This document shows, one piece after another, positions 38,101 to 47,905 of a DNA stretch of 64,000 bases. A model generated the notes under the pieces. The model searched no databases and was not told the DNA's origin. It saw only the letters and a program-made list of their open reading frames with translations. Both the position numbers and the translations under genes were made by a program. Numbering within the stretch: the first letter of the stretch is position 1; each line of letters opens with the position of its first letter. Source of the stretch: Embiotoca jacksoni (taxonomy: Eukaryota; Chordata; Actinopteri; Embiotocidae); assembly GCA_022577435.1 (NCBI GenBank), contig JAKOON010000018.1, positions 3,028,282 to 3,092,281 on the forward strand. The letters are read 5' to 3'.

Positions 38101-40283
38101 ACGTCTGTTGAGAAGGTGCTCCTTCGATGTAGCCCAGGACCCATTTGCCTTCACGCTCTAAAAGATTGTGGGTATGTGCATCCTGACCACCTTCTGTAAG
38201 TGGTCTGATCGGATCAGATGTCAACGTGTCCAGGGTGCATTCACATCTCGACTTTGTCCACTTGTGAACGACTGGACTCGACTAGAGGAACATTAGCCTG
38301 GTCGGATAGCTCACGGCTTCAGCCCTTTTCTAATCATAATAGGTGGACTTGGTTGGTGACCAGATCAACAAGGACATATTTTAATGTCAGGTCTGAACAG
38401 CCTCTGTGAGATAAGGTTGAAGGTGCTGCAACATAGCTCGCACTGTAAGTATGTTACAATTATTTTGTCTAATGCTGAAGTGGTTCCCCAACTTAACCCT
38501 CCTATTATGCTGAAAACCATGCATGCACTCCTATAATTTGAACACATAAGTCAACTGCTGTTTTTCATAAATATCATCGCACTGCTTCACCCCTGGATGT
38601 TTCCTCCTCATGTCTTATTAGTTTGTATTTCATAGTGTCTCAGTGCACCTGACACTTTGTCCTGTGCTGTTTCTCTGCGGTGCTTTGTTTACCATCATCA
38701 CAGGTTTGGTGCTGTCTGAACTGATGGATGTGTCCTGCAGGAGCTCCGTCCTCCCAAACAGCCGACACATCAACACAGGCCACTGCATCTGAAAACAAGG
38801 ACAGCTTGATTGATTAATTTCCGTGCTGTTACCTTCATTTGTAATTACTGTTATATTTGTACGTTGTTACCACAGCCGGCTCCCCCACAGGCTGAAGGAT
38901 AATACATCTCTATCCACTCTTGCACTGGGCTTAATTGTGTCTATGTAATGCAAATTCAGTGAGTTTATTAAAGGCAGAGTTTCCAACGAGCGATAAAGGG
39001 CTGCCTCCACTCTGCCTGTCACTTTTATGGGTGTTAGGGACATGAGATACATTGAGTACATCAGCTCAATGTGAGAATATAGCTTGTATTTACTTTTACT
39101 GGCTTTGTCCTCAATATGATATCACAATTGAACATCTATAAACCATTTTAACCAGTGGATGACTGAGAAACAGATATTCCCAAGTATCTCGTCAGCCAAT
39201 CAAAAGAGACAATAATATCAAAGGGTCTTAAAGACGCAGGCACAAAAAAAATGCTTGTTGTTGGTAGAGCTCGAGAGAAAGTTCAGAGAAGAGATGTCTA
39301 TACCGAGATGGGTTTTGGTACTTTAAACCATAAAAAAAAATTTACAAATAGGAAAAGGGGAAATATTAAAATATGGGGACTTTAACAATACATTGATGAT
39401 TATGAACACAAAGACACATGATGGCTTTACAGCTTTATTGTTTCAGTTCAGTCTCACAACTGCCAGCATGAAAAGCTCTGATAAAACAGTTGGACACTAA
39501 CCACTTAGCAGAAGAGCAAAGAGCCAGGTATTTTTATCAGGATGCAACATACACCAAAAAATGAGCTGAAAGGACACAAACCATAGATACATATATATTG
39601 CTTTAAATACATAATTGACAGCTGTCGGTTGACCTGTAGAATCTAATAGGTTGTCGTTATGATTAGGTGAGGAGACATACTAGACAGTAGAATGACATGT
39701 CGATTAGCCATCAGAGAATTTACTCACGTTACTATTATTATTATTTTATGCATGGTAAATTCATCAATTATTGGATAGAATTACAGCCATGGCAGGAGGT
39801 AGGCATGGGGAATTCAGGTTGCAATGAAAAACGTTTTAGCCTACCTCCTAACTTATTTTCCCTATCAATGTGTCAGCCAGCCTGGTAGGTGTTCTATGCC
39901 ACTTAGAACATAAAATATTTGTTCAATACTCTCAAGACTTTGACTGACTTATGTTCCTCTGTGTCCAGGATCCTCATCTGCCTCCCTGTTTCCCTTAAAA
40001 CTCCTACTGTCCTTCATCGCCCAGTCCGACCAGTTCCTCCTCTCTCTGCTACACTCCTCGCTTGCCAATGTCTCATTGTGCCTTGGTCAGCCATTTGCAA
40101 ACGCTTCATCTGTTTATTTACTCACCCTCTACAATGTGCACATAAATCATATGGTACTTACTCCCTTGTCAGTGTACTTCGGTCCTCTGCCTTCGAGTGT
40201 GATTCACAACTCTTAGGATAACAATTAACGCACTCAAATGCCAAGTCTGCTACTGTAAGACTCTTAGCTGTTTACTACAGTAT
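35125..40283. other. Non-coding stretch, 5.2 kb
   Basis: No gene found. A run of 22 T lies at 37453-37474 and a poly-A run at about 35205-35216. A purine-rich block (GAGAGAGGGAAG type) lies at 36310-36430. The part at about 38880-39060 is non-repetitive and contains an ATGCAAAT octamer (38947-38954). It could be a conserved non-coding element, which is inference from appearance only. Confidence 0.45.
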
Positions 40284-40409
40284 TTGGAGATAAAGTTTTA
40301 GCTGAATTTCAGGAGCAGCACCACGCCTCAACCACTCTCCCACTTCCGGCCACACTCATATAAATATCCACCCACTCTAAACCTCGGCCTGTTCACGTTT
40401 TCTGCATCC
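40284..40409 (+). repeat. Ngaro split direct repeat A1
   Basis: 126 bp, the left end of the element. It matches A2 with seven substitutions by my count and no indel. It contains a TATA-like box, so it likely doubles as the promoter. Confidence 0.93.
40359..40365 (+). promoter_or_regulatory. Putative TATA box of the Ngaro element
   Basis: TATAAAT lies in repeat A1, 105 bases before the ATG of ORF1, after a CCACTTCCGGCCACACTC block. The same box recurs in A2 (44713-44719), which would also allow transcription starting inside the right end. The role is inferred from position. Confidence 0.5.
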
Positions 40410-40470
40410 GGAACCAGATGCACGCAGAAGGAAAAACAAAAAACAAAAACGATCTTACCTTGGACCAAAC

Positions 40471-41100
40471 ATGGATCTGCTGTTCCTCAGCCCGTCTGAC
40501 GACGACGACGATTGTTTTGCCTTCACACAGGCCACCCACGCACCCAAGGGAAGCCCTCGATCTGCTGCCCTCTCCAAAAACCCCAGGGTTACCCACGAAA
40601 CGCCGCCACCGGGAACACCCAGACAGCACAGCGGAGCCAAACCGCCGATCTCCAACAAGCCGACCAGCTGCATCCACCAGAATCCCTCTCTCCGTTCAAT
40701 CCTTCTGTACGAAGGTTCCGATCCACGGCCGTCTTCCAATAACTCACTCACCGGTGACAGAGGGAGACCTGCTACCCCCAGACGTAGTCAACGGAAACGT
40801 AAGTCCCCTCTCTCTTCCTCCGCTCGCTCCAGACCCAGCGCTCGGGAACAAGTCTCCGACAACTCCGGCTCCCCAGCGCGCCGCGCTCAAAGCCGCCGCC
40901 ACCACTCCTGTGCTCCAGCCAGGTCCCCCATCGAAGACGCACCAGCCAAGATCTCCGACCGGACCGTAGTCCGTCTGCTAAAAGCGTTAAAAGAGAAGAG
41001 GATACCTCACCACCGCTCCAACAACAAAGCAAAACTGTTCCAACTCCTCACAACTTTCCAAAAGTCACGTCAGGCAAAAAACAGACGTACCTCCATCTAA
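40471..41100 (+). CDS. Ngaro ORF1, SAP-like C-terminus
   Basis: 209 codons from an ATG 61 bases after repeat A1. The start is acidic (SDDDDDC at about 8-14). The middle is Ser/Pro/Arg-rich and looks disordered (for example RRSQRKRKSPLSSSARSRPS). The last 45 residues form a short helical repeat: DRTVVRLLKALKEKRIPHHR followed by SNNKAKLFQLL. This resembles a SAP motif (helix, variable loop with a small residue, then NKAxLxxxL), which in other proteins binds DNA. First ORFs of this kind are common in Ngaro and DIRS elements; a nucleic-acid-binding role is inference. The frame is intact. Confidence 0.75.
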   Translation: MDLLFLSPSDDDDDCFAFTQATHAPKGSPRSAALSKNPRVTHETPPPGTPRQHSGAKPPISNKPTSCIHQNPSLRSILLYEGSDPRPSSNNSLTGDRGRPATPRRSQRKRKSPLSSSARSRPSAREQVSDNSGSPARRAQSRRHHSCAPARSPIEDAPAKISDRTVVRLLKALKEKRIPHHRSNNKAKLFQLLTTFQKSRQAKNRRTSI

Positions 41101-41312
41101 AATACACCGGCGTAACGTCAACGACAGTGACGTCACCACACACCTCCAAGCCCCACCCTCCCACCCACAAAGTTCCGGGTTGCCAGGTTTGCAGCGCGCC
41201 ACCTCTCATCCCCCTCCACTTCATCAGGCAAACTCATCTTTGAACAGCGGCACCGGGATGCCACCTCTTTTCCTCTCTTCAATTTCCACAGCTTTTCATC
41301 CAACCTTCTGGC
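41101..41312 (+). other. Spacer between Ngaro ORF1 and gag
   Basis: Proline- and serine-coding, C-rich sequence. From about 41220 it is the first copy of the internal tandem duplication. No ATG-initiated frame joins ORF1 to gag, so how gag translation starts here is unclear. Confidence 0.5.
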
Positions 41313-41977
41313 TTGGATTCATCAGTCTGTACTACTGCTGTTTTTCCACACACCCCTTTTTCTGTCCTCTACTCTGGCACCGGGTTGCCAGGTCTTCTTT
41401 CCTCTTTCCCCCTCTCTCATCCATCCACAGCGCCCATCATCACCACTGGGCTGCCAACTTACAACCCTTCTGCCCCCTTTCCTCAGGCGCCTCCAGCGAC
41501 CTTCCCCAGCACAACGAGGGCCGCAGTCTACCCTTCTACTATGCAGATTCCTGGTACCGGGATGCCAGTCCCTGCGAGAAAGAGAGAGAAAGACCCACTT
41601 CCTCAGGGAAACTCATCCTTGCACAGCAGCACCAGGATGCCAACTCTCTTTTCCTCTCTTCAATTTCCACAGCATTCCATCCTACCTTCTGGCTTGGATT
41701 CATCAGTCCGTACTACTGCTGTTCTTCCATACCCACCTTTTTCTGCCCTCTACTCTGGCACTGGGTTGCCAGGTCTTGTTTCCTCTTTTCCCCTCTCTCA
41801 TCCATCCACAGTGCCCATCATCACCACTGGGCTGCCAACTTACAACCCTTCTGCCCCCTTTCCTCTGGCGCCTCCAGCAACCTTCCCCAGCACAACAAGA
41901 GCCGCAGTTTATCCTTCTTCCATTGGAGATTCCTGGCACCGGGATGCCAGTCCCTACTCCTTCTTTCCCTACCCTCC
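41220..41977 (+). repeat. 378-bp tandem duplication inside the Ngaro gag region
   Basis: Copy 1 is about 41220-41577, copy 2 about 41598-41957. They share long blocks, for example CTACTCTGGCACYGGGTTGC, CATCATCACCACTGGGCTGC and ACAACGAGGGCCGCAGT (copy 2 variant ACAACAAGAGCCGCAGT). Offset is 378 bp, a multiple of three. Copy 2 has a net gain of a few bases relative to copy 1 (two extra near 41646, one near 41922), which changes the reading frame of its final part. Confidence 0.85.
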
Positions 41978-42686
41978 AACCATCCCATGCTCTCTTTTCT
42001 GGCTCTGCGCCACCACCCCCCCCTCCCTCCCCATTCTTCCAACCCAGCAGTCCCACGGCCACACTACCGGCACCAAGATTCCAGCCCCACTCCTCCCCTT
42101 TCCCCCGCTCCAACCACACCCATCACTTCTCCTTGGCGTCAGTGATTCCTCCACCCAACATACCTGCCAAAAAAAAAAAACTCCCGTCTCCGCGAACTTC
42201 CGCCAACAGATAATCTCAGGTAAATACGTTGACTTGGCACAACTCATCCTGTCTCCCCTCCACCAACACGGTGAACCTAGGGTGATCGATAGCCATGAGA
42301 GCCTCATCATCATGCGTACCTCAGCACCAGCTCGCTCCAAAGAGCTCACCCCGCCTGAGTTTGCGTACGCTTTCTCCCTGTATAGAGATGTTCCCTGCAC
42401 CCCCTTCCCAGCTAGGAGGACAGAGTTAGATAATTACCTTTCCATAATCCTTGACCTAGCTCCAATACCACATCCAATTCGCTTCAGAAGCCACAGCCTC
42501 CAGTTCAACAAGGCCACTTACTGGGGTACCCTTGACCAGGAACTCTACTGCCACATTTTTGCCGCCCGTCCAGCTCTCCCCTGCAAATTATGCAGTGCCC
42601 CTTCCCATCCCGCCTCCGCGTGCACCATCCCCATTCAACCACGTCCCCAAAGCCAACCTTCAGCCACCACTCACCCGGCTCCCTAG
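41313..42686 (+). CDS. Ngaro gag-like protein with CCHC zinc knuckle
   Basis: 457-codon open frame. Residues 1-270 are Pro/Ser/Thr-rich and include the duplicated block (GLPTYNPSAPFP twice). Residues about 290-420 look like the conserved DIRS/Ngaro gag core (GKYVDLAQLI, ELTPPEFAYAFSLYRDVPC, YWGTLDQELYCHIF). A perfect CX2CX4HX4C knuckle lies at 424-437 (CKLCSAPSHPASAC), expected to bind the element RNA in the particle. There is no ATG at the start; the first in-frame ATG is about 75 codons in. A frame with matching gag features (IPGTGMPVPTP, SVIPPPNIPAK) runs in the alternative frame at 41776-42180 and meets this frame at a run of 12 A (42169-42180), so one or two small shifts are likely. Confidence 0.8.
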   Translation: MDSSVCTTAVFPHTPFSVLYSGTGLPGLLSSFPLSHPSTAPIITTGLPTYNPSAPFPQAPPATFPSTTRAAVYPSTMQIPGTGMPVPARKREKDPLPQGNSSLHSSTRMPTLFSSLQFPQHSILPSGLDSSVRTTAVLPYPPFSALYSGTGLPGLVSSFPLSHPSTVPIITTGLPTYNPSAPFPLAPPATFPSTTRAAVYPSSIGDSWHRDASPYSFFPYPPTIPCSLFWLCATTPPSLPILPTQQSHGHTTGTKIPAPLLPFPPLQPHPSLLLGVSDSSTQHTCQKKKTPVSANFRQQIISGKYVDLAQLILSPLHQHGEPRVIDSHESLIIMRTSAPARSKELTPPEFAYAFSLYRDVPCTPFPARRTELDNYLSIILDLAPIPHPIRFRSHSLQFNKATYWGTLDQELYCHIFAARPALPCKLCSAPSHPASACTIPIQPRPQSQPSATTHPAP

Positions 42687-42746
42687 TTATAACTCCTCCT
42701 TTATCACCTCCAGCCCACGGTCTCTTGACCATGAAATCAGTCTCAG

Positions 42747-43570
42747 CTTGGCGTCCCTCTCTCTGAAGAGAAAACAGAAGGTCATTCACACATCTTGGAG
42801 TTTCTCTGGATTACTCTTGACACTGTCCGGTTCCAAGCTTCTTTACCCGCGGAGAAACTCCACCGCATCATTCTCCTCCTGCAAAACTTTCTTCTTACTC
42901 CCTCTTGCACCAAACGACAACTGCTCTCCCTCTCGGGACATCTGAATTTTGCCTTGCGCATACAGAGATGCAGATGCGGTTGCACCACCTCTCCAACTGG
43001 AACGGTATCACCTTCTTTTACGATGACCAACTTTCCAACCCAGAAGGCATTCAGCTCTATACTGACGCTGCTCCTTCCGCCGGTTTTGGGGGCCACTACG
43101 GCAGACAATGGTTTTCAGCTGAATGGCCCATCGAGTTCCGCAACTTCCTCCAAGGCTCCCTCCAATCATCTTCAGCAGTCCACGAAATATATCCGATCGT
43201 TATCGCCGCTCTCCTCTGGGGGCACGAGTGGCCAAAAAGGTCTATACTCATCCATTCTGATAATATCGCCGCAGTCGACATCATTAACAAAGGCAGAACA
43301 AACTCTCCCACGATCATGCCCTTCATACGCCGTCTCACGTGGCTGTCGGTCACTCATCAATTTATTCTCCGAGCTAAACATGTTCCTGGCCACCATAACT
43401 CCATCGCTGACTCTTTGTCTCGCTTCTCCTTCCAGATCTTCAGAACCTTAGCTCCAGAAGCGGAGGAGAATCCAACCCGTCCCGCCATTTTCAGACACAA
43501 CATTCCTCATTTGAAACAAACCATCGCAGAACTCATTGCTTTTTCTCAACAACCATCATCAGCAGCTTAA
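42747..43570 (+). pseudogene. Ngaro RT remnant plus RNase H (two internal deletions)
   Basis: The first readable part (from 42747) is LGVPLSEEKTEG then EFLWITLDTVRFQAS, the region after the catalytic loop of a DIRS-type reverse transcriptase (Trp where FLGI is usual). Upstream, gag ends at 42686, leaving only about 60 bases where roughly 250 residues of RT fingers and palm should be. No Asp-Asp loop exists in any frame. At about 42963-42970 HLNFALRI jumps, with a frame change, to LHHLSNWNGITFFYDD, a second loss in the connection region. RNase H then looks complete: LYTDAAPS (Asp), VHEIYPIVIAALLWG (Glu), HSDNIAAVDIINKG (Asp) and HHNSIADSLSRF (His and Asp). Confidence 0.88.
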
Positions 43571-44487
43571 CCCCCAGCACTCTTTCTACTTACCGGACGG
43601 CCTGGAACTCTTTCCACTTCTTCCACGCCACGTTTAACCTTCCGTTCCCTTCCTTTGACGTGGCCTCCGTATGCAGCTTCATCTCCCATGTCCACTCAAT
43701 TCTCCACATCAAGATACCTACCATTAAGGTTTACCTTAGCGGTATCAACTTCTTTGCAAAATTACTCACTGGCTCCCCCTGCTCCCCTGCAACGCTCTCC
43801 CAGTCATCTTTACTTATTAAAGGCCTTCAGTGCCAAACACCTACACCGACTCCTCGCCGTCTCCCGCTAACCACCAATCTTATTTCTCGCTGCATTGCCA
43901 CCCTTCGTTCTAACCACTTTTCCGCCCACCTGGCGCGCACTCTGGAATCCATGTTTCTACTTGCTTTCTTCAGTTTCTTGCGATGCTCAGAATTCGCTTC
44001 TCCTTCAGCAAAGTTTAACCCTAGTCTCCACCCTTGCGTATCTGACCTCTATCCCATCTCCGAAGATTGCTTAGGCTATTCGCTCAAACGGAGCAAAACA
44101 AACCAGGTCAGCAACCCAGTTCCCATATTTTATTTTAAACTAAATTCATATCTGAGCCCCTACGAACCCCTCATATACTATCTTCAGCTCAGGAAAACGC
44201 AGCAAACTTCTTCCCCTGAACCGCTGTTCATTACCGAAACAGGCCAAGTTGCCAATCAATCCTGGTTCCTTTTACACTTCAGAGCAGTTCTAATCACCTC
44301 GGGGATTAATCCTGACTCCTTCTCTGGCCACTCCTTTCGCATAGGGGCAGTCACCACCGCATCAAGCAGAGGAGTCCCAGACCACCTCATCAAGGTCACG
44401 GGCCGCTGGTCTTCCCAAGCCTACCAACTTTACACCTGCCACAGCTTCGACGACCTGCGCAAAGGGCAGGCAGCCTTGCTTTCTTAG
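43571..44487 (+). CDS. Ngaro tyrosine recombinase
   Basis: This enzyme would integrate the circular cDNA. The N-terminal core-binding domain begins right after the RNase H stop (TPSTLSTYRTAWNSFHFFHA), then SFISHVHSILHIKIPTIKVY and LSGINFFAKLLTG. No start codon precedes 43660 in this frame (GTG there), so the first 30 residues need readthrough or a -1 shift from the RNase H frame. The catalytic domain keeps the Arg of LRCSEF, the Lys-rich hairpin LKRSKTNQ, the His and Arg of GHSFRIGA, Trp in the position often His (GRWSS) and the nucleophile Tyr of YQLYTC. All catalytic residues are present and the frame is open throughout. Confidence 0.9.
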
Positions 44488-44500
44488 GATGGCTTCTTTT

Positions 44501-44637
44501 GGGGATCTGCAAGGCCCGGGAGCCGCAGTGGATCCTCGACTAAGCCTTCCCCAAAACCGCGAAACTCTCACCCTGGCTTAATCTCCCCCAATCAATGAAG
44601 GTTCGCCCTCAGCCGAGGCGAGGTCCTAGCTAGTGAA
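44501..44637 (+). repeat. Ngaro split direct repeat B1
   Basis: 137 bp, starting 13 bases after the recombinase stop codon and abutting A2. It matches B2 with five substitutions and one single-base indel by my count. Confidence 0.93.
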
Positions 44638-44763
44638 TTGGAGATAAAGTTTGAGCTGAATTTCAGGAGCAGGACCACGCCTCAACCACTCCCCCACTTC
44701 CGGCCACACTCCTATAAATATCCACCCACTCTAGACCTCGGTCTGTTCACGTTTTCCGCATCC
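44638..44763 (+). repeat. Ngaro split direct repeat A2
   Basis: 126 bp, the internal copy of A1, directly joined to B1. It includes a second TATAAAT (44713-44719). Confidence 0.93.
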
Positions 44764-44848
44764 CACCCTCCCTCCCTCTTGTTAAACCGTTTCACTTAAG
44801 GTTATCATGTTTCATAGCCTTTATCCTTCCGTCCCACATGGATATCTC

Positions 44849-44984
44849 GGGGATCTGCAAGGCCCGGGAGCCGCAGTGGATCCTCGACTAAGCCTTCCCC
44901 AAACCGCAAAACTCTCATCCTGGCTTAGTCTCCCCCAATCAATGAAGGTTCGCCCTCGGCCGAGGCGGGGTCCTAGCTAGTGAA
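44849..44984 (+). repeat. Ngaro split direct repeat B2 (right end)
   Basis: 136 bp ending GCTAGTGAA, the right terminus of the element. An 85-base unrepeated segment (44764-44848) separates it from A2. Confidence 0.93.
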
Positions 44985-47665
44985 ATGTTAAATATAATAT
45001 ATGTCTTATAAGACAAGTGCAACATATTTATAATTAACTTACTGTAAATTAAACATTGGAGCCATCAGTGCAATTTTCAGCTTCGCACAAATAATGCACA
45101 GTCATGTGAAAAAAACAAACCCGGCGCCGCTGGGGGTTTAGTTTTTATAATCAGCAAAAGTTCCCCATGGAGGCCGGTCGTATTACCCGCACAATGTGGG
45201 AAGAGAAGACGCATATTGTGGCTGCAGGAAGGCCAATTTAAACATTTGGTGTGAGTTGACATGTTGAACAATATTAATAAAAAATCACACAGTGTCTGTG
45301 GCTTTAAAGGCTAACACTGCTAGCATTTACGATTGTACAATTAACTTCAGAAAGTAGCTCTTTGACACAGTGCATATTGAAGAAAGTCACACCCAAACGT
45401 CACTCAGGAGGGAAGAATACAGCCCAAAAGGGTAGATTTGGATCTGTATCATCTTTTGTATGCCATACTTATCTCTTTTCTGTTGAAACATATAATGCCC
45501 AAATATGTTGTGCTTGTATGTCCTGCTTCATTCGTGCCTCACCAGCAGCACTGCCTGGAGGTTGACTACAGTGTTTATAATCAAATTCATACAAAGTGGG
45601 CTTTATATGCTGATACCATAACATAAAAAAAAAATCTATAACAGTGTTTGACTTTATCATGTGCAATTTAAATAACACAATGAAACAAATTAATATCTGT
45701 ACATTATTGAACTGATTACATTAAATATCATTGTTATGAAATAATAGTTACCTTTAAAATTCACTTGTCCTTGTTGGTGAGAAGTTGAAAAGCCGATACT
45801 TATACAGAATAGATTAAAAGTGTGACATTTCAAAGTCAGGAATCCCTCTGTGATTGTTGGGCTCAAGCTATTAAGCTGATGTATTATAATCATTTTGTGC
45901 TTTGAAAAAGTAAAAAAAATTCTCACAACCACTTTACTTTCACTTTTTTAATCTTTTGGTTTTGTGTTGCCATTTCTCCCATCCTCCATTTCCCCCTTGA
46001 CCAATGCTCCCATTTAAAGAATCCCCGTGGTTTGTCCACCTCATTTCCACCGAGCGCATGCCTTCACAAGACGGATGAGCTGTATCTGATGTACAATCCT
46101 GCAGGTGAGAGCACAGCCAAGAAAACTCTGACTTTGCTGAATGAGAATCTAACAGATTGTAGGCCTCAGAACAGAGAATGCCAGCCCCTTGCCGCACACT
46201 GTAGGCTTGTGAGGGAGGTTGGGTGGAAATCATTACTCCTAAATCTGCCATGGCCCCAAAGACTGATGTTCACCTTTCTGTCATTTATTCTACTTGACCT
46301 GTTAGTGTGGACAAGGTCAATCTGGCTTGTCTGCCCCCCCCCCCCCTTGGCTCCGGATTGCTCTCCTGGCCACTTGAGGATCCCAGAGTGGCTGGATGAT
46401 GCCACGTGCCCTCAAATGCATCATGGCTCTCGACTCTTTCTGCTCCTATGACTGCAAAACGTTTATCTTCATGTATGTTTGCGTGTGTCTGGGTGATGAA
46501 GCAGGGGAAACAATTTTGTGTGTGTGCTGAAGTGCATAATTGCCAGGCACAAAAGGCCACTAATTTCCGCACTTGGGCACTTGCTCAGCACTTGCTCAGG
46601 GTAACAGCAGGGCATTCTTAAAATGCCCTGCTGTTTTCAGTTTGACCTACAGTACAACAGTCAAATCAATGTCTCCCTACCTTCCTCTCTGTGCATAATT
46701 TCTTCATGCTCACTGGCATGTTTAGGCACTTAATACTTCCATTTACTTGGGATCCAAAATGCTAAGGATTCTGTCAAATGTTGACGTGTTTTCCACTATT
46801 AAGCCTCAGCCTTCTGCAGGACATGCTGTTGTTGGGCAGCCAGTTGATTGGAGAGCTGGTCAGGCTGTGTTGGATATCAGAGCAAGGATGTGCTCAGATG
46901 GCAATAAATCCCACCAAATCCTGTTGCACTCTGTCAGTTATGAGTCACAATCCCTGTCTTTTCAAGAGAGTCAAATGGGCTCTCAGCACAGCTCACTCAC
47001 CAGTGCCGGGCTTTGGTACTCTTTGCCATTGCAAGGAGAGGTGGTTAGAGAAAAAGAGAAATTACAGAAATTACCATTAGATAAAAGGTGTGTGACTGCC
47101 CACAACCCCAACACCTTATTCATAAAAGATGAGAACATTAATGATATACAGTTCACCTATCATTAGTTTCAAATATAATGTTCACAAAATCTTACTTAGT
47201 ATATAGTAGGTTTAAACAAAAGGATGGGCTAATGTCTGAGGACCTGATGGTTAGGTTTTTCTCGATCTCTTGCATCAGCAGACTGTATTCACGTTGTACA
47301 GAAAACTAAATTCTGCATGTTCTCCTGGGCAAAATGACAGTTTATAATCAAAGAGAAACACAGTGACTCATGTTTGCCCTTGAATGTCATAGTGTGTACA
47401 GGGAGAACGTTTTCTGGAAAGCCTTGTCACTAGTCTTCTATATGACTATATAATATAACAATGATAACAAAGTAGAATGACATTTTAGAAGGAAATCGTT
47501 TGTGAAAATATATTCAGTATGGACGCCCTGTCAATATACTGTTGCTTTGGGCTGTTTAGTATAAAAACTGTATAAGTGTTATTTGTAAAAACAAGAACTC
47601 TAATAGAAATAATAGTAGTAATCAAAATTACTGTGAGTGACAGTACAAAAGTATACATTGAAATA
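44985..47665. other. Non-coding stretch, 2.7 kb
   Basis: No gene supported. It contains a C run at about 46337-46348 and the perfect hairpin at 46603-46635. Frames at 46032-46451 and 46747-47166 are 139 codons each, but show no domain and overlap open frames on the other strand or in other phases. Confidence 0.45.
46603..46635. repeat. Perfect 14-bp hairpin
   Basis: AACAGCAGGGCATT (46603-46616) and AATGCCCTGCTGTT (46622-46635) are exact complements around a 5-base loop. No U tract follows, and it is too short for a typical pre-miRNA. Confidence 0.9.
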
Positions 47666-47905
47666 CTAATGTGCATAAAACACTTGGACGGGGTGGTGAG
47701 TGTTTTCCTTAAGATCTCGTCGTCTACCAGGGACCTGTGAGGGAGTTTGAGGTTCAGTGTAGTATGATAGTTGTGCCGTGGACTGCACTCCTCTGGAAAG
47801 ACACCTCAGATGTTGTACCTGCATTCTGCTGGAGACCCTCTTCCAATTGAGGTTTACAGCTCCGAATGCTAACAGAGGGACCACTATGGATTTCACCTTC
47901 CACAT
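47666..47905 (-). pseudogene. Possible LINE ORF C-terminal relic
   Basis: The minus strand reads MWKVKSIVVPLLAFGAVNL, and later RRRDLKENTHHPVQ. This recalls a conserved C-terminal block (WxVKxxVVPVVIGALG) seen in some fish non-LTR retrotransposons related to R2/R4-like groups. The rest of the block is poorly matched, and no RT or nuclease is nearby. Treat as a weak identification. Confidence 0.4.

Larger units (their letters stand above)
40284..44984 (+). mobile_element. Ngaro-type tyrosine-recombinase retrotransposon with split direct repeats
   Basis: A 4.7-kb element with the diagnostic order A1 (40284-40409), coding region, B1 (44501-44637), A2 (44638-44763), B2 (44849-44984). The B1/A2 boundary reads exactly as the element's two ends would if joined (GCTAGTGAATTGGAGA), the form expected of a circular DNA intermediate. 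Coding parts in order are ORF1, gag with a zinc knuckle, an RT remnant with RNase H, and a tyrosine recombinase in place of an integrase. There is no target-site duplication, as expected of recombinase-mediated insertion. The catalytic RT core is missing. DIRS elements proper have inverted termini instead, so Ngaro is the better call. Confidence 0.92.

Noticed and set aside
40284..44984. LTR retrotransposon or endogenous retrovirus interpretation
   Set aside because: No LTRs with TG...CA ends, no integrase, protease or envelope gene. The repeats are split direct repeats and the integrating enzyme is a tyrosine recombinase.
46747..47166. 139-codon frame as a possible gene
   Set aside because: No domain, an overlapping 100-codon frame in another phase, and no exon context.
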